This document shows positions 21,537 through 31,663 of a stretch of 64,000 nt of DNA, in pieces (positions within the stretch are counted from its first letter, which is position 1; each line of letters opens with the position of its first letter). The stretch covers positions 1,984,001 through 2,048,000 of the forward strand of contig JABYQN010000003.1 of assembly GCA_022606135.1 (NCBI GenBank), given 5' to 3'. A model generated the notes under the pieces. It was not told the DNA's origin. It searched no databases and saw only the letters and a list, made by a program, of their open reading frames with translations. The DNA is from Fomes fomentarius. Its lineage: Eukaryota > Basidiomycota > Agaricomycetes > Polyporales > Polyporaceae. The translations under genes were made by a program, and so were the position numbers.

Positions 21537-22752
21537 CTATAGTTGATGCTCCCCCGTCCCCCCGTCGTCCGCCGCCGTCCCGGGGGAGAAGACGTCGCCC
21601 GTGGGGAGGCCCGAGCGCTGCGGCCCGCTGCCGCTGCTCGACGCCGAGGCCCCGGACATGTTCAAGTTCAAGCTCGCGTCAAAGTCCGAGTCGCGCATGT
21701 CGCCCTCCTCGTCCGCGTCGATCAGCCGCCGGCTCTTCGTCCGGCGCGTCTCGATGCGCTTGGCGAGGTCGAAGGGCGACCCGAGCAGGCGGGGGCGTTT
21801 TGGGATGCGGAGCATCGGTCGGTCGAAGACGGGTGCTGCGGCGCGGTCACGGTGGTGGAGGGTGTCGCGGCCCTCGTCGTGCATGTCCTGTGACATGTCG
21901 ACGATGTCGCTCGCGTTAGCGGAGCTGTCGGAGCGAGCCTTGCGCTTGATGGCGAGGGCAAAGGGCTCAAGAGCGGCGTTCTCTTGTCTGCTGCACCGAG
22001 TGTGAGTATGCGCGGCAAGATTGGAAACACACGAGAGTAGAAGGGGGAGGAGAGGGACGTACACAGCCTTGAGGGCCTTATATTTGCCCTTGACGCACTC
22101 GTACTTCTTCCGGAGCTCGCGCATCTCTAGGTCGTGCTTCCTGTTCAGCTCGCGATTCTCCCGCTCGAGACGCTCCTTCTCGAGCCGCTCGTCGCGCTCG
22201 CCCTGGGCGTGTGCGTGGCTGGCGCGGATGGCGGCCTCGCAGCGGTCCATGAGGAGCATTTTGTCGCGCTCGAGCCCGCTCACCTTCTCGATGAGGCTCG
22301 CGATCTGTGCGCGGAGGCCGGCGTCGTCAGGGTGGACGCGGGTGCCGTCGGCGTCGGTGGAGATGAAGACGCGGCGGACACCAGAGGTGAGACTATGGTA
22401 CTTTTTGGGAACGAAACGGAGGTCGGGGATCGCTAGATTGCGGCATTGGGAGTTCGCAACGAGGGAGGGGGGTGTAGAGGAGAACGGCAGCTCAGAAGGA
22501 GGCCAAGGACGCGTATGGGAGAAGAACATACCAATTGAGAAGGGGGCCCTGCATGTGGGGCAGGACTCGTTGAGGTCTGCACTTGCTTCTATGTAAGAAG
22601 TGAGACAGGCTTCGCAGAAGAGATGGCCTAGAGAGTTGGCAGCAGCGTGAGATCAGACAAGCCGGGGGTTGTTGCAAGTGAGACGGACCACAGGGGGTGC
22701 AGACCGGCACTCGCAGCTGGTCAAGACAGATTCCACACATGTGTCCATCCAT
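21537..22752 (-). CDS. RING-finger protein with coiled coil
   Basis: Four exons: 22752-22689, 22627-22532, 22432-22063 and 21990-21537, 327 residues in frame. A C3HC4 RING starts at residue 6 (CGICLDQLRVPVCTPCGHLF, then CEAC ... CPTC). A charged coiled coil follows at about residues 85-175 (LIEKVSGLERDKMLL, EKERLERENRELNRKHDLEM). The C-terminus is basic then acidic, with a Ser-rich stretch, and may hold a nuclear signal (IKRKAR, KRPRLL). RING domains recruit E2 enzymes, so this is probably a ubiquitin ligase; the substrate is unknown. The last acceptor is a tandem CAGCAG, so two isoforms differing by one residue are possible. The start ATG is the first one and sits directly before the RING. 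Confidence 0.82.
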
Positions 22753-22984
22753 CCTGGGCGGAGGCGGGGGGTATCAGGCCGTCGCGGACGGGCGCGGGGA
22801 AAAGGAAAGGGAAGGGAGCGAGGGGCGGGAGTTGGACTTGAGAGAACGGGAACAAACCGTGCAATCCACCCAACCTCGCGTAAACCCTTCGAGGACACGG
22901 TCACATGACTGTGACTGTCACCAGCGCGTCCGAGTCACCAGCCCGTGTGGCGCGTACGTGTAAGCGCCATGCTCCGACATCCGT

Positions 22985-23130
22985 TGTGGGTTGTGGGCTT
23001 GTCGAAAGGAGCTGGAGCTGGGCGAGGCTGCTGAGGGGGTCACCAGTGGTTGGCATCGCGTCATCGTCTGCTGTGAGATTATCAGTAAACAAGATGGGCG
23101 AGTTCAACAAGTCGTTGACCTGTGAGCAAG
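22985..23130 (-). pseudogene. 5' fragment of a BTB gene (inverted piece)
   Basis: On the minus strand this matches the leader and first 25 codons of the BTB gene at 24576. The leader matches (ACTTGTTGAACTCGCCC, GACGATGACGCGATGCCAAC), as do the codons ATGCCAACCACTGGTGA, CAGCCTCGCCCAGCTCC and TTCGACAAGCCCACA. Frame is lost by small indels. It stops just where the plus-strand fragment at 23478 begins in the ancestral gene, so the two are pieces of one gene separated by an inversion. Confidence 0.7.
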
Positions 23131-23477
23131 TTGTCTGCGTTGGTGGCTGGTGGTGGTGTAGGAACACATGCGGCGGAGTAGCTACAGTAGTTCATTCAGT
23201 GTTCGCGTGGTTATCTCGTGCAAAGAAGCAAGAGGGCCCGGGGGATATCAATGGTTGAACGCTCACTGCTGCGTAACCCAATCCAGATGCAGTTGACTGC
23301 CTGAGCGCATCGCCCGTCGAGAGCAGAGCTTGAAGCGACCACTGGCAACAGACTTCACATACTGCTGAATTAATTTGATGCCATAGTGACGGCAGATATT
23401 AGGCAAGACAGATAAGTATCCGGCTGCAGCAAAACAGCCCGAAGGCAGCTTCTACACATGATGTGGTGAAGGACGAT

Positions 23478-23720
23478 CATGTACGTGCTACACACCTCTG
23501 ACGGCGTCCTCTTCCGCGTTTTCAGTTGGGTTCTAGAAGGCAATTCACCCGTCTTCTCAGTAATCTTCACTCTTCCCTAGCCGCATCAAACTACTCATGC
23601 TGTCAATCATGAGTTTGATGGCGCTGCGATCCGCACCATCGCAGTCGAAGAGCCCAGCCACATCCTCAGCATGCTCCTCAGGCTCTGTTACCCCTTATAC
23701 AGGGCCTCCAAGTTCTCAGT
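23478..23720 (+). pseudogene. BTB-domain fragment (partner of inverted piece)
   Basis: The plus-strand sequence follows 24645-24900 of the intact BTB gene: GTGCTACACACCTCTGACGG, CTTCCGCGTTTTCAGTTGG, GAAGAGCCCAGCCACATCCT and CTCAGGCTCTGTTACCCC. It has an internal deletion, an in-frame stop (CTTCCCTAG) and no downstream part. It is a dead BTB copy. Confidence 0.75.
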
Positions 23721-24575
23721 TTCATCAAGAGCCGGATCAAACATCACATTAAATTTGCCTACGAGTGAGTGGTGCTGCGACGACGTCCCTGACGGTGTTT
23801 GAGTGAGTGGATGTGGCACGAATAATCCGTAGACGCTCTGCGGCGCCTATGGTGGTTGGGACATCAACTCCTCCATAGCGCACACAAAAACTCCCTATCT
23901 CACGCTAGATATTCCGAAGCAGGTATATTCCATATTGCATTACATGTGTATGACTTTCTCAGTGATTTCGAAGATAGATGTGCATTCTATGGAACAAACA
24001 AGTTTTGCGCGCTTACGTTCAGTGTACAAGTGTCCTAACGAAGTGCAATCCGTTCACGCCCTATGGGGTATGCTCGCTTCGCTTGCGATTGTAGTTGACA
24101 TATCCAAAGCCAATTTCAGAGCTTTCACAGCGTTAACCTGAACCAGCCTTGTAGACATGGTTGTGACAGGAGACCACTCACCGTCATACCGTTTTACGAG
24201 GCTGTTACGGTGCGGAATTCGCTATTGAGCGAATTACGCAGTGGGAATAATATAGATAGACAGATTTATCCGTCTCTTACAGGTTGCCACGCGCTCACCC
24301 AATGAACATGAACTCGAGCGCTTGTACTTCCGCTTTCGGACATTCGGATAGCCGCCGCCACTTCTCCTTAACTTGACTCATTGAGTCTTACATTCTCTCC
24401 TATTGTTCTCCTATCTTTCTCCTGACTCCTATAGGCTGCTTTGTATTCAAGTTTTGTATCACTCGGGATACTTTGCAGCCAATAGCAGACAACATACTCA
24501 CAGGCCAACGGCAAGTTGTCGAACTCACCCTTCTTGTATCATACTCACAAGAACACAGCAAAAGGTGATGACACG
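23721..24575. other. Intergenic region before BTB gene C
   Basis: No gene seen. The last 120 bp (CAACGGCAAGTTGTCGAACTC and following) is the leader shared with the inverted fragment at 22985-23130, so this is probably the functional core promoter and 5' UTR of the gene at 24576. Confidence 0.45.
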
Positions 24576-25652
24576 ATGCCAACTACCTGCGACATCCCTC
24601 AGCCTCGCCCAGCTCCCGCTCCCTTCGATAAGCCCACAGGGGACATCGTGCTACACACCTCCGACGGTGTCCTCTTCCGCGTTTTCCGTTGGATCCTAGA
24701 AGACAGTTCACCCGTCTTCTCAACGATATTCGCCCTTCCCCAGCCGCACCCATCGATGACTACTACTCATGCATTCGCAGAGTCTGATGGCGCTGACTCG
24801 GAGATCCGCACTGCCATCATCGCCATCGAAGAGCCCAGCCACATCCTCGACGTGCTCCTCAGGCTCTGTTACCCGTTCCCCGAACGACCCTCCATCGCAT
24901 CCTTCGACGAGGCCAAGCCTCTTTTCGTCGCTGCACACAAGTACGAGATGTCTCGCATTGTGCCCGTGCTCATCGAGGCCGCCACGCTGCACCTCAAGGC
25001 CGATCCACTGCGTGCGTATGCGTTCGCGGTGCGCCTCCGCATGGACGCCCTTGCCCGTGCCGCCGCGCGAGAGTACATCTCTACCGATGTCACCACCTAC
25101 CCGCCCATCGAGGAACTCGAGGACATCACTGCAGGGGACTACCAAAGGCTCCTTGCCTATCGTCAGGAGTGTGTGGTGGCGCTCTCCTCGCTGAATGCTC
25201 GTTGGGTGCCAGATGGCACTAGTGAGAGTCGTTGGAGATGGAGGACCTGCTACTCTTGCAAGCCCGGCAAGTCTATTTCGGGCTGGTACCAGGAACATTG
25301 GAACCGCATCGCAGCGATTCTTCGGACTGCGCCAGGTTCCGACGCGATCAAGAGCCTGGAGCGCATCGATGAAACGGTCTATGTTATCGAGTGCGACAAG
25401 TGCCGCAGATGCAAGCCTTCAGCTTGGAAAAACCTACTCGAGTTGTCAGAGCTCTTGTTCGAAGAGATACAGAAACGACTAGCTATGGTGAGCGAAAAAT
25501 TTCCGAATTGTCAATTTCACGAAATCGATAGTCAGTTCGCTCATGCTGGAGATTACTGTGGTGCTACAGGTGACTCTGCAGCTCAAATGAAGCTACGCAT
25601 GAGCCATCTTGTATCCGGGGTCCCAACCATGAAGTTCATCCCCTTGCGTTAA
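24576..25652 (+). CDS. BTB/POZ domain protein (cluster gene C)
   Basis: The open frame from ATG 24576 gives 358 residues. The BTB domain spans about residues 20-135: GDIVLHTSDGVLFRVFRWIL, ILDVLLRLCYPFPERPSIAS and AKPLFVAAHKYEM. A helical region (PLRAYAFAVRLRMDALARAA) and the family tail (DYQRLLAYRQEC, a WYQEHWNRIAAILRTAPGSD block and paired Cys CDKCRRCK) follow. The frame probably splices near the end: ATG|GTGAGC at 25488 with acceptor ...GATAG at 25531 would replace the last 55 residues by a 14-residue tail ending at 25573. The sister gene at 30506 has an intron at the same place. A role as a CUL3 adaptor or scaffold is inferred. Its leader is duplicated in the inverted fragment. Confidence 0.85.
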   Translation: MPTTCDIPQPRPAPAPFDKPTGDIVLHTSDGVLFRVFRWILEDSSPVFSTIFALPQPHPSMTTTHAFAESDGADSEIRTAIIAIEEPSHILDVLLRLCYPFPERPSIASFDEAKPLFVAAHKYEMSRIVPVLIEAATLHLKADPLRAYAFAVRLRMDALARAAAREYISTDVTTYPPIEELEDITAGDYQRLLAYRQECVVALSSLNARWVPDGTSESRWRWRTCYSCKPGKSISGWYQEHWNRIAAILRTAPGSDAIKSLERIDETVYVIECDKCRRCKPSAWKNLLELSELLFEEIQKRLAMVSEKFPNCQFHEIDSQFAHAGDYCGATGDSAAQMKLRMSHLVSGVPTMKFIPLR

Positions 25653-26030
25653 CAAATTCCCGTTGATAAATGCGATTGCGCTGTGTATTCTATGCAGTGT
25701 GACGCGAATGTTGGAAACATATTGGTGGATGAACATCATAAGTTTACAACGGCCTCACCTCTTACCCGCATCTGCCTCCTGCTTCTGGGTGACCGCCCGT
25801 CTCCGCTCGTTGCAAGAAGTACAGACGGCCTTGGGTGTCATTTTATTCATGTCGCTCTCGAACTCGAATCAAATTTCAGCGCTGAAACAAAAAGCTTATA
25901 TATTCATTCGGAGAACTGGATGTATGCGCTCCACTCTTCAACACCCTGTGTTATCGTCCAACGTGAATCGATCTGGTGCCCGATGTTCAACGTTCTATGT
26001 GTTATCAATCATACACACTCAAGGGTAGGG

Positions 26031-27193
26031 TCAGGTGATCGTCTGCGAAACCTAGACAGGTCCGTTTCAAATCAAGGCATTCCTTAAACACAGGAACCAG
26101 TGCAAGAACTCACCTCATCGAACACCGTTTCAACTCGAATTCCCAACTGGGACATGAACATCCTGAGATGCTCGTGCACATTCTCCCTGCAGCCCACACA
26201 CCGCACCGCCTCCTTCAGCGCGGGCTCGCAAACCCCAGGATCCTCGAGCGCTTTACCAGAAGGCCAGTCCAGCAGCCGCTCCACAACGCGGTAGTGGCTC
26301 CAGAACCAAACCGCCGGCTGGCGCGGGCTGCTGCTCCCGAACAGAGTGTACGTTTGGCCCGCCGAGGTGCGGAGACAGCCCGAGCTCGTGCAGCAGAAGA
26401 ACGTCCAGCCGCCGTCGTGCAGCCAGCCAAGTCCGCGCAGCGCGTCCTTGAGCTTCGCGAGGTACTGTCTGCGGTAGGAGAGGATCTTGTGGTACGCGCT
26501 CGCGTTGAGGTCATCGAGGTCGTGGATGTGCGCATCCGCGACGTCGCCATGTGTGGTGAGGAACGCGCGGATGGCGGCTGTCCTGACGTCGTCCCAGCCG
26601 TATCGCGTTGCGATGATATACACGCGGAGCGGCTCGTCCGCCACATACTTCGCGAGGAGCTCATTCTTCAGAGCGTCGAGCACGGCGCCCATACGGTAGA
26701 AGTCGGCGGCGGCGATCACCGGTTTCATTTCGTCGAGCGAACTGAATTTGATGTTGGGCGGGGGGTAGAAGGTAAGGAGCAGTCGCTCGAGCACCGTGCT
26801 ATCCTGGGGGACATCGAGGACGTGCTTCGATAGCTGAGGCGTGCCGGCTTTGGAGGGTGCTGTGCAGACACGATTAACAGCCGGTAGCGCCCCATTTCCT
26901 GCTGCAGCTTCCTCGTCTGGCTGACCGACGATGAAGAGGTCACCGAAAAACTCAGAGACCTCCGCGAGGAGGAACTTCCAGACGTGAAAGTCTACTTGGT
27001 CTGATGACCGAAGGATAAAGTCTGCGGAGGCTCTGTTGAAGGGAGCTGAGGCCGTGCGTGGTGCTGCGGTAACGGCCTGTGCGCCCTCGTCACTCGCTGT
27101 GTCATTCGGCGGCGGGTAGGCTGGGGTGTTCACTACGAAGAGGCGAGGTCAACGACGAATTATAATTATAGTGAACTCCAGGGAGGACGTACT
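26031..27193 (-). CDS. BTB/POZ domain protein (cluster gene D), split start codon
   Basis: The main exon is 27132-26114 and the last exon is 26051-26031 (VSQTIT, stop). The 62-nt intron between them has GTGAGT...TCTAG. The main frame has no ATG before the BTB domain. The exon begins TGAACACC right after a CTTCGTAG acceptor, and the preceding exon ends ...AGAACA before GTACGT (intron 27133-27192). Splicing therefore makes A|TG AAC ACC, giving 346 residues. An upstream in-frame ATG in the same exon (near 27245) could add about 17 residues. A TATAAG box lies at 27258-27263. The BTB domain is at about residues 33-160 (ADFILRSSDQVDFHVWKFLL, LERLLLTFYPPPNIKFSS). The tail has CVGCRENVHEHLRMF. It lies tail-to-tail with gene C. 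Confidence 0.85.
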
Positions 27194-27451
27194 GTTCTGC
27201 CGACCTGAGGGGCTTAAGATGGAGGGGAACACAGGAATAATCATCTGTGGGAGGGGACTTATACATAGGGTTCAAGCTCTCACGTTCATCGAAAGCCGGC
27301 CCGAACAAGCTATGAGCGGCTGAGAGGAGGTGTGGTTCCTTCCTTTCGTATGCACATCGAAATTTTCAGTTAACAAGTCAATGGCGCGACGTGAGATTCA
27401 TAGTGATATACTGATACACAGCACCAAGATTCCCCGTTCTTGTGCACAGAC

Positions 27452-28520
27452 CTACTGGAGAGGAAGTGGTACCTACGAAAAGAGAACCCTTTAGTAACTG
27501 GCGACGCCAGTGTGTGATTGATCCTTCACTTGCCTGCGCGATCCTACGATCGATCTCGCTCTTGAGTTGAGAAGTAAAAGAATGCAGGCCCTCGTGTACC
27601 AACGTCCTACAATTTCCACACGCCGACGCTTCTTTGACTGCACGGTCGGTCAGCGTCGGGTCTTCGATTGCCGCGCGACACGGCCGCTCCGCCAGCAGCG
27701 CACCCATACGTTGGTAGTGTTGCCAAAACCATACTCTTGGGCAGCGCAGGACATCGGAATCTCGAAGTGTAACAGTGAAGGGCTGTGCAGCGCAGCCGCA
27801 CGTAAGAAACGGTTGCCACGCGCCATCTATGAGCCACGAGAGGTTGCTGGCAATCATGTCAGCGAGTGCCTGAGCGCACTGCTTGCGATATGCGAGGAGT
27901 CGATGGTAGGTGCCGGCGCTGCAGTCTTCCAGCTCGGAGACGTACTCGTCTGCTGGAGTCTGGGCGAGGAAGTGACGCGCGGCAACGCCGGCCGCGTCGG
28001 GCATGTCGAAGCGCACGGCGATAACATACACGCGCAAAGGGGCCAGGTGTGCGTACTTCAATAGCTCCTCCTTGAGCATCTCGAGCACACCTTCCATCTG
28101 ATACTTGTGCGCTGCTGCGAGGACGGGCTTGAGCGTGTCGAGGGAAGCGAACTTGGGGTGAGGCGGAGGGTAGCAGGTGCGGAGGAGAGTGTCGATAACG
28201 GTACTGGGCTCTAGAATGGGGACACTGGGAAGGTCCGTCCTAGCTGAGGGATCGTCGCCGACAGAGAGAGATACGTGTTGCAAATTGCCACTCATCTCGA
28301 ACATGTCCGCAAATACTGGGGATGCTTCGATCAATATTCCTTTCCAAACGTGAAACTCGACATTGTCTGACGTGCGGAGGACAGCGTCAGTGATTTCTTT
28401 GTTGAATGGCGGACCCGCGGTGGTGATGCGGCGTGAGGATACGGTGCCCTCCGCTGATGCGGATTCTGGTGACATCTCTCTCTTAGTAGGCTCCTGGATC
28501 GAGCGAGCTGAATCGGTCAT
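27452..28520 (-). CDS. BTB/POZ domain protein (cluster gene E), GC-AG intron
   Basis: The start is ATG 28520 (MTDSARS). The main exon runs to 27534 and the last exon is 27472-27452, 335 residues. The last intron would be 27473-27533 with a GC donor in the usual context (CAG|GCAAGT) and a TTTCGTAG acceptor, giving the ending VPLPLQ. The paralogue at 39053 has a GT donor at the same place and ends IPLPLQ, which supports this model; unspliced, the frame runs to 27378. The BTB domain covers about residues 35-150 (DAVLRTSDNVEFHVWKGILI, TCYPPPHPKFASLDTLKP). The tail has a WFWQHYQRMGALL block and CGNCRTLVHEGLHSF. It is probably a protein-interaction adaptor. Confidence 0.85.
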
Positions 28521-29200
28521 AGGTCTGTACCTCCAAAGATAGGGTTAATCAGTTGACTGACCTCTTCAAGAAATGTAAGGCTCACCAGGGAACAAGACGT
28601 TGTCAGTACAGTTCCAGTCTACAAGTGATCGTTCTGACAAAAAACCATATGCCAACAAGCGCCTACGTAATCGAACATGAGGCCTCAAAGTCGGGCTGAT
28701 GCAAGCGCTTTTGCTCGAGCTCACTTCATTCCGAACAGCACAACGAGTCACCCGCCGGACCCATTTCCACTCTGTTGGCAGCACGAGCGCACAGACTCCA
28801 GAGTGCTCTTCATTGTGTGGCATATAGGGCACACATGAAGCCGTGGCTGCTCATGACTCCGCGCTCACCGACATACTTGCACTGCCTTCTTCCCGGGCCG
28901 ATTCAATACTAGGGTCTCTTTCTTTGGGACAGATACATTGGCATCTTATAACGCACCCCATCGGAACCTCCTGCAACGCAGCATCTTATTTGAATGAAGG
29001 GTGGTTCACGATACTCAGCTATCACAGGTTCATGATCCACTGTGCGTCTTAAACCATCCCAATCCGGTCAGCTGAAGCCTCGAGCCTCATGGCGATGCAT
29101 CCATCGAGTCATCTAGATCTGGTATTGGAATTCCTGGGCCCAACGCTTCCCTCTACCTGTCCCCGTTTGCTCACATCACCCTTTTCTCGCGACGAGCATC
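28521..29200. other. Intergenic region between BTB gene E and the 29.2-kb gene
   Basis: No gene seen. A possible 5' UTR intron of BTB gene E (GTCAGT near 28560 to ...TACAG near 28524) ends four bases before its ATG. Confidence 0.4.
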
Positions 29201-29736
29201 ATGCCCATCCCTGATGTTATTGCTTACCGCTACAATGAGTCGCTGGTATATGTACCGCCTGCGCAGTCGCTTCAGGTATGCTCTACGGTTACAGTTACAT
29301 GGATCATGATGTGCGATTCCTAACGTTCACTCCATATCAGGAGGCAATCGAACTTGCGAGGCAGAACTACCGGGAGCTCGCCGGAGTCAATCCCGACTAC
29401 ATAGCCCTCTACGTCAACGGCCTCGTCGGTGGCGAACGTCGCAAGATCCGCGTTAGCGCCATGGCTTGGGAACCGATGCTTCCCAAGTTCAGGACGTTCG
29501 AAGTCCTCGATATCGCCATCGAAACTCCCAGTAACGACGAACCCCCGGATTATGAGGATAACAGGGAGAAGTGCAGGTCGGTGAACTCCAAGATCGCGTC
29601 TTCGCGCGAACCAACTTCCTCCTCCCCCTTGGCGGCGTCGTCGTCGAACCACGAGGGCCGATCTCTTCCCGCGAAAGCAGGGAAGCCGATCATCTTGCGC
29701 AGGATAAAGAGTCTTTTCGGCAAACACACTGCATGA
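29201..29736 (+). CDS. Small basidiomycete protein of unknown function
   Basis: Two exons: 29201-29275 and 29341-29736, with a 65-nt GTATGC...ATCAG intron, 156 residues. The first 95 residues look like a compact alpha/beta domain: IAYRYNESLVYVPPAQS, then EAIELARQNYRELAGV, YIALYVNGLVGGERRKIRVS and WEPMLPKFRTFEVLDIAIE. The strand-helix-strand order recalls beta-grasp (ubiquitin-like) folds, but this is only a guess from pattern. The tail is Ser/Pro-rich and ends basic (ILRRIKSLFGKH). I do not recognise the family. It sits inside the BTB cluster in plus orientation. Confidence 0.65.
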
Positions 29737-30216
29737 CCGTTCCACTCCCATTGTTCTTCACTCTTACCAACCACTCCTGTACTCGCATCAACGGACATAT
29801 CGGTCTCTACACACATTCCCGCGATTCGTTCTCTTATCCTTTGATGTCAGATGGTCTGAACTGGCGTTGGATACTTACTGTACTGGACACCTTCGCATGA
29901 CCCAAGCTGTATGCTGTGACACTGCCTCCTACAAATAAATCGCAATCTTAAACGTTGCGTGAACGAAGAAGTTCGTACATAAGAGTCGTCTCACATTCGC
30001 CCCCCGGCTTGGAATCGAGCAAAACGAGCAGTAAAGCAAACCACAAGTTTGAACAATCATTCTGAGTCTACGTAGTCAAACGGGATGCTAACGCGGTGAC
30101 CCGGGCCGGAAGATCGACTGTGCAAATCTGGCAACCTTCGAGTTGAACGTTTGAACCACCAACATTGACGTTGATGTCTAGACCCAGACATGTGGCTTCG
30201 AAGATCTTCGAGCATT
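29737..30216. other. Intergenic region upstream of BTB gene F
   Basis: No gene is seen in this 480-bp stretch; the region to its right carries the CTGCGG motifs and a TATA-like element of the next gene. Confidence 0.4.
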
Positions 30217-30352
30217 GTGCTGCGGTAGCTCGTGCTTAAGTTCGACACGTGTTTGGGCCTCATGGACATCGATAGAACTTCTCATGCGTGTACTAACAGT
30301 ACCAGGACTCCCGAGTCGTGGTACGTGAGTAAGTACACCCCTACCGCAGCAT
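30217..30352. promoter_or_regulatory. CTGCGG-core motif pair and promoter of BTB gene F
   Basis: GTGCTGCGGTAGC at 30217 and its inverted form CTACCGCAGCAT at 30341 lie upstream of the split start at 30506. A TATA-like CTTATATT at about 30427 fits transcription from about 30455. Confidence 0.45.
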
Positions 30353-30505
30353 CCATCTCTCCCGCAATCGTCCAGCCATCCTCAATCATTGGCGCCACTG
30401 GATCAAATAGATTATTCGCGCTTCTCTTATATTCGCAAGCTGTACAGTCCCCTTCTCCCTGGCCAGGAACGACTCGTAGTAACGACACCTCCTTGAGGGT
30501 ACAAC

Positions 30506-31663
30506 AGTGAGTTGGATCCGCCTATCTACGCACACTAGCAGTACACTGGTATCATAATCTACCTTCTCCTACTAGTGACAGACTCCGAGAAAACAAAGAC
30601 AGCATCCACGACGCTCACGGCGGTGTCACCCTTCAACAGGCCCTCAGAGGATGTGATCCTCCGCTCCTCCGACGGCGTAGACTTCTACGTCAACAAATGG
30701 ATCCTAATCCACACCTCTGCAGTCTTCGCAGACATGTTCAGCCTCCCGCAACCTGCTTCCGATGCATCCTCGGACGATCCCAGCGCCCCTTCCGAGTCCG
30801 TCGTCTCGTCGCCGCCCACTGAGTTCCCCGTGGTAGAATTGAACGAGGTCGGGACGACTATCGAGACTCTCCTCAGACTATTCCATCCCCTTCCTCCCTC
30901 ACCAGATTTCCCCACATTCGATTCCGCGAAGCCAGTCCTCGAAGCCGCACACAAGTACCAGATGGATCACGCCTTCGACCTCCTCCGCCCTCAACTCCTT
31001 CGTTTCAGCAAAGTCACTCCCGTCCGCGTCTACGCGCTCGCCGCCCGAAGCAGAGTCTCCGACCTCATGCGGTCGGCGGCGGACGAGTTTTTGCGATCGT
31101 CCAACCGGTGGGTATACGCAGACGAGCTCAGCGGCATCAGCGGGACGGAGTACTTCGGACTTCAGATGTACCGCGAGCAGTGTACCGCTGCCATGAGAGC
31201 GCTCTCGGAAACGGATCTGAAGACGTGGTTTACAAACCGCAACGAGTGGACATGGTTCACCTGTAGATACTGCGTCGAACACTACGCAGACAATCGTAAC
31301 CATATTAACGGTCGCTGCGGTGATTGTGTCGAGGCTCCGTGGTTTCGTGAACACTGGAGTCGCATGTTCGCTATCCTCATGGCCACTCCCTCGCCAGACG
31401 CGATACGCAACCTATCCCATCTTAATCAGACACTGAAAGACGCATCTGCGTGCAAAGTTTGCAGACTGGTGGTTTTCCAACAACTATGTCGCTTCAACGA
31501 TATCTTGATTGCGGACATCGAGCAACGCCTCTTCATGGTCAGTGATTATATGCAAGTATGCGAGAGATAGAAGGGCCTGATGCATACATTGTACTGGATA
31601 TAGGTCTCACTGGAAACCGTTCCATGCGTTCCCTATACCGGAGAGGACAGTGCGATCGAGTAA
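30506..31663 (+). CDS. BTB/POZ domain protein (cluster gene F), split start codon
   Basis: Exon 1 ends with A at 30506 (ACAACA|GTGAGT). The intron is 30507-30575 (...CTACTAG), and exon 2 starts TGACAGACTCC at 30576. The start codon ATG is thus made only after splicing, and no other ATG precedes the BTB domain in frame. A third exon (31604-31663) follows a GTCAGT...ATATAG intron (31538-31603), giving 340 residues. The BTB domain is at about residues 20-140 (EDVILRSSDGVDFYVNKWIL, TLLRLFHPLPPSPDFPTFDS). The tail has CRYCVEHYADN, CGDCVEAPWFREHWSRMF and CKVCRLVVFQQL, paired cysteines that may bind a metal. It starts MTDS like gene E. Unspliced, the frame ends at 31570. Confidence 0.87.

Noticed and set aside
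21543..22596. Plus-strand frames opposite the RING gene
   Set aside because: Antisense shadows of a coiled-coil coding exon with biased codon use.
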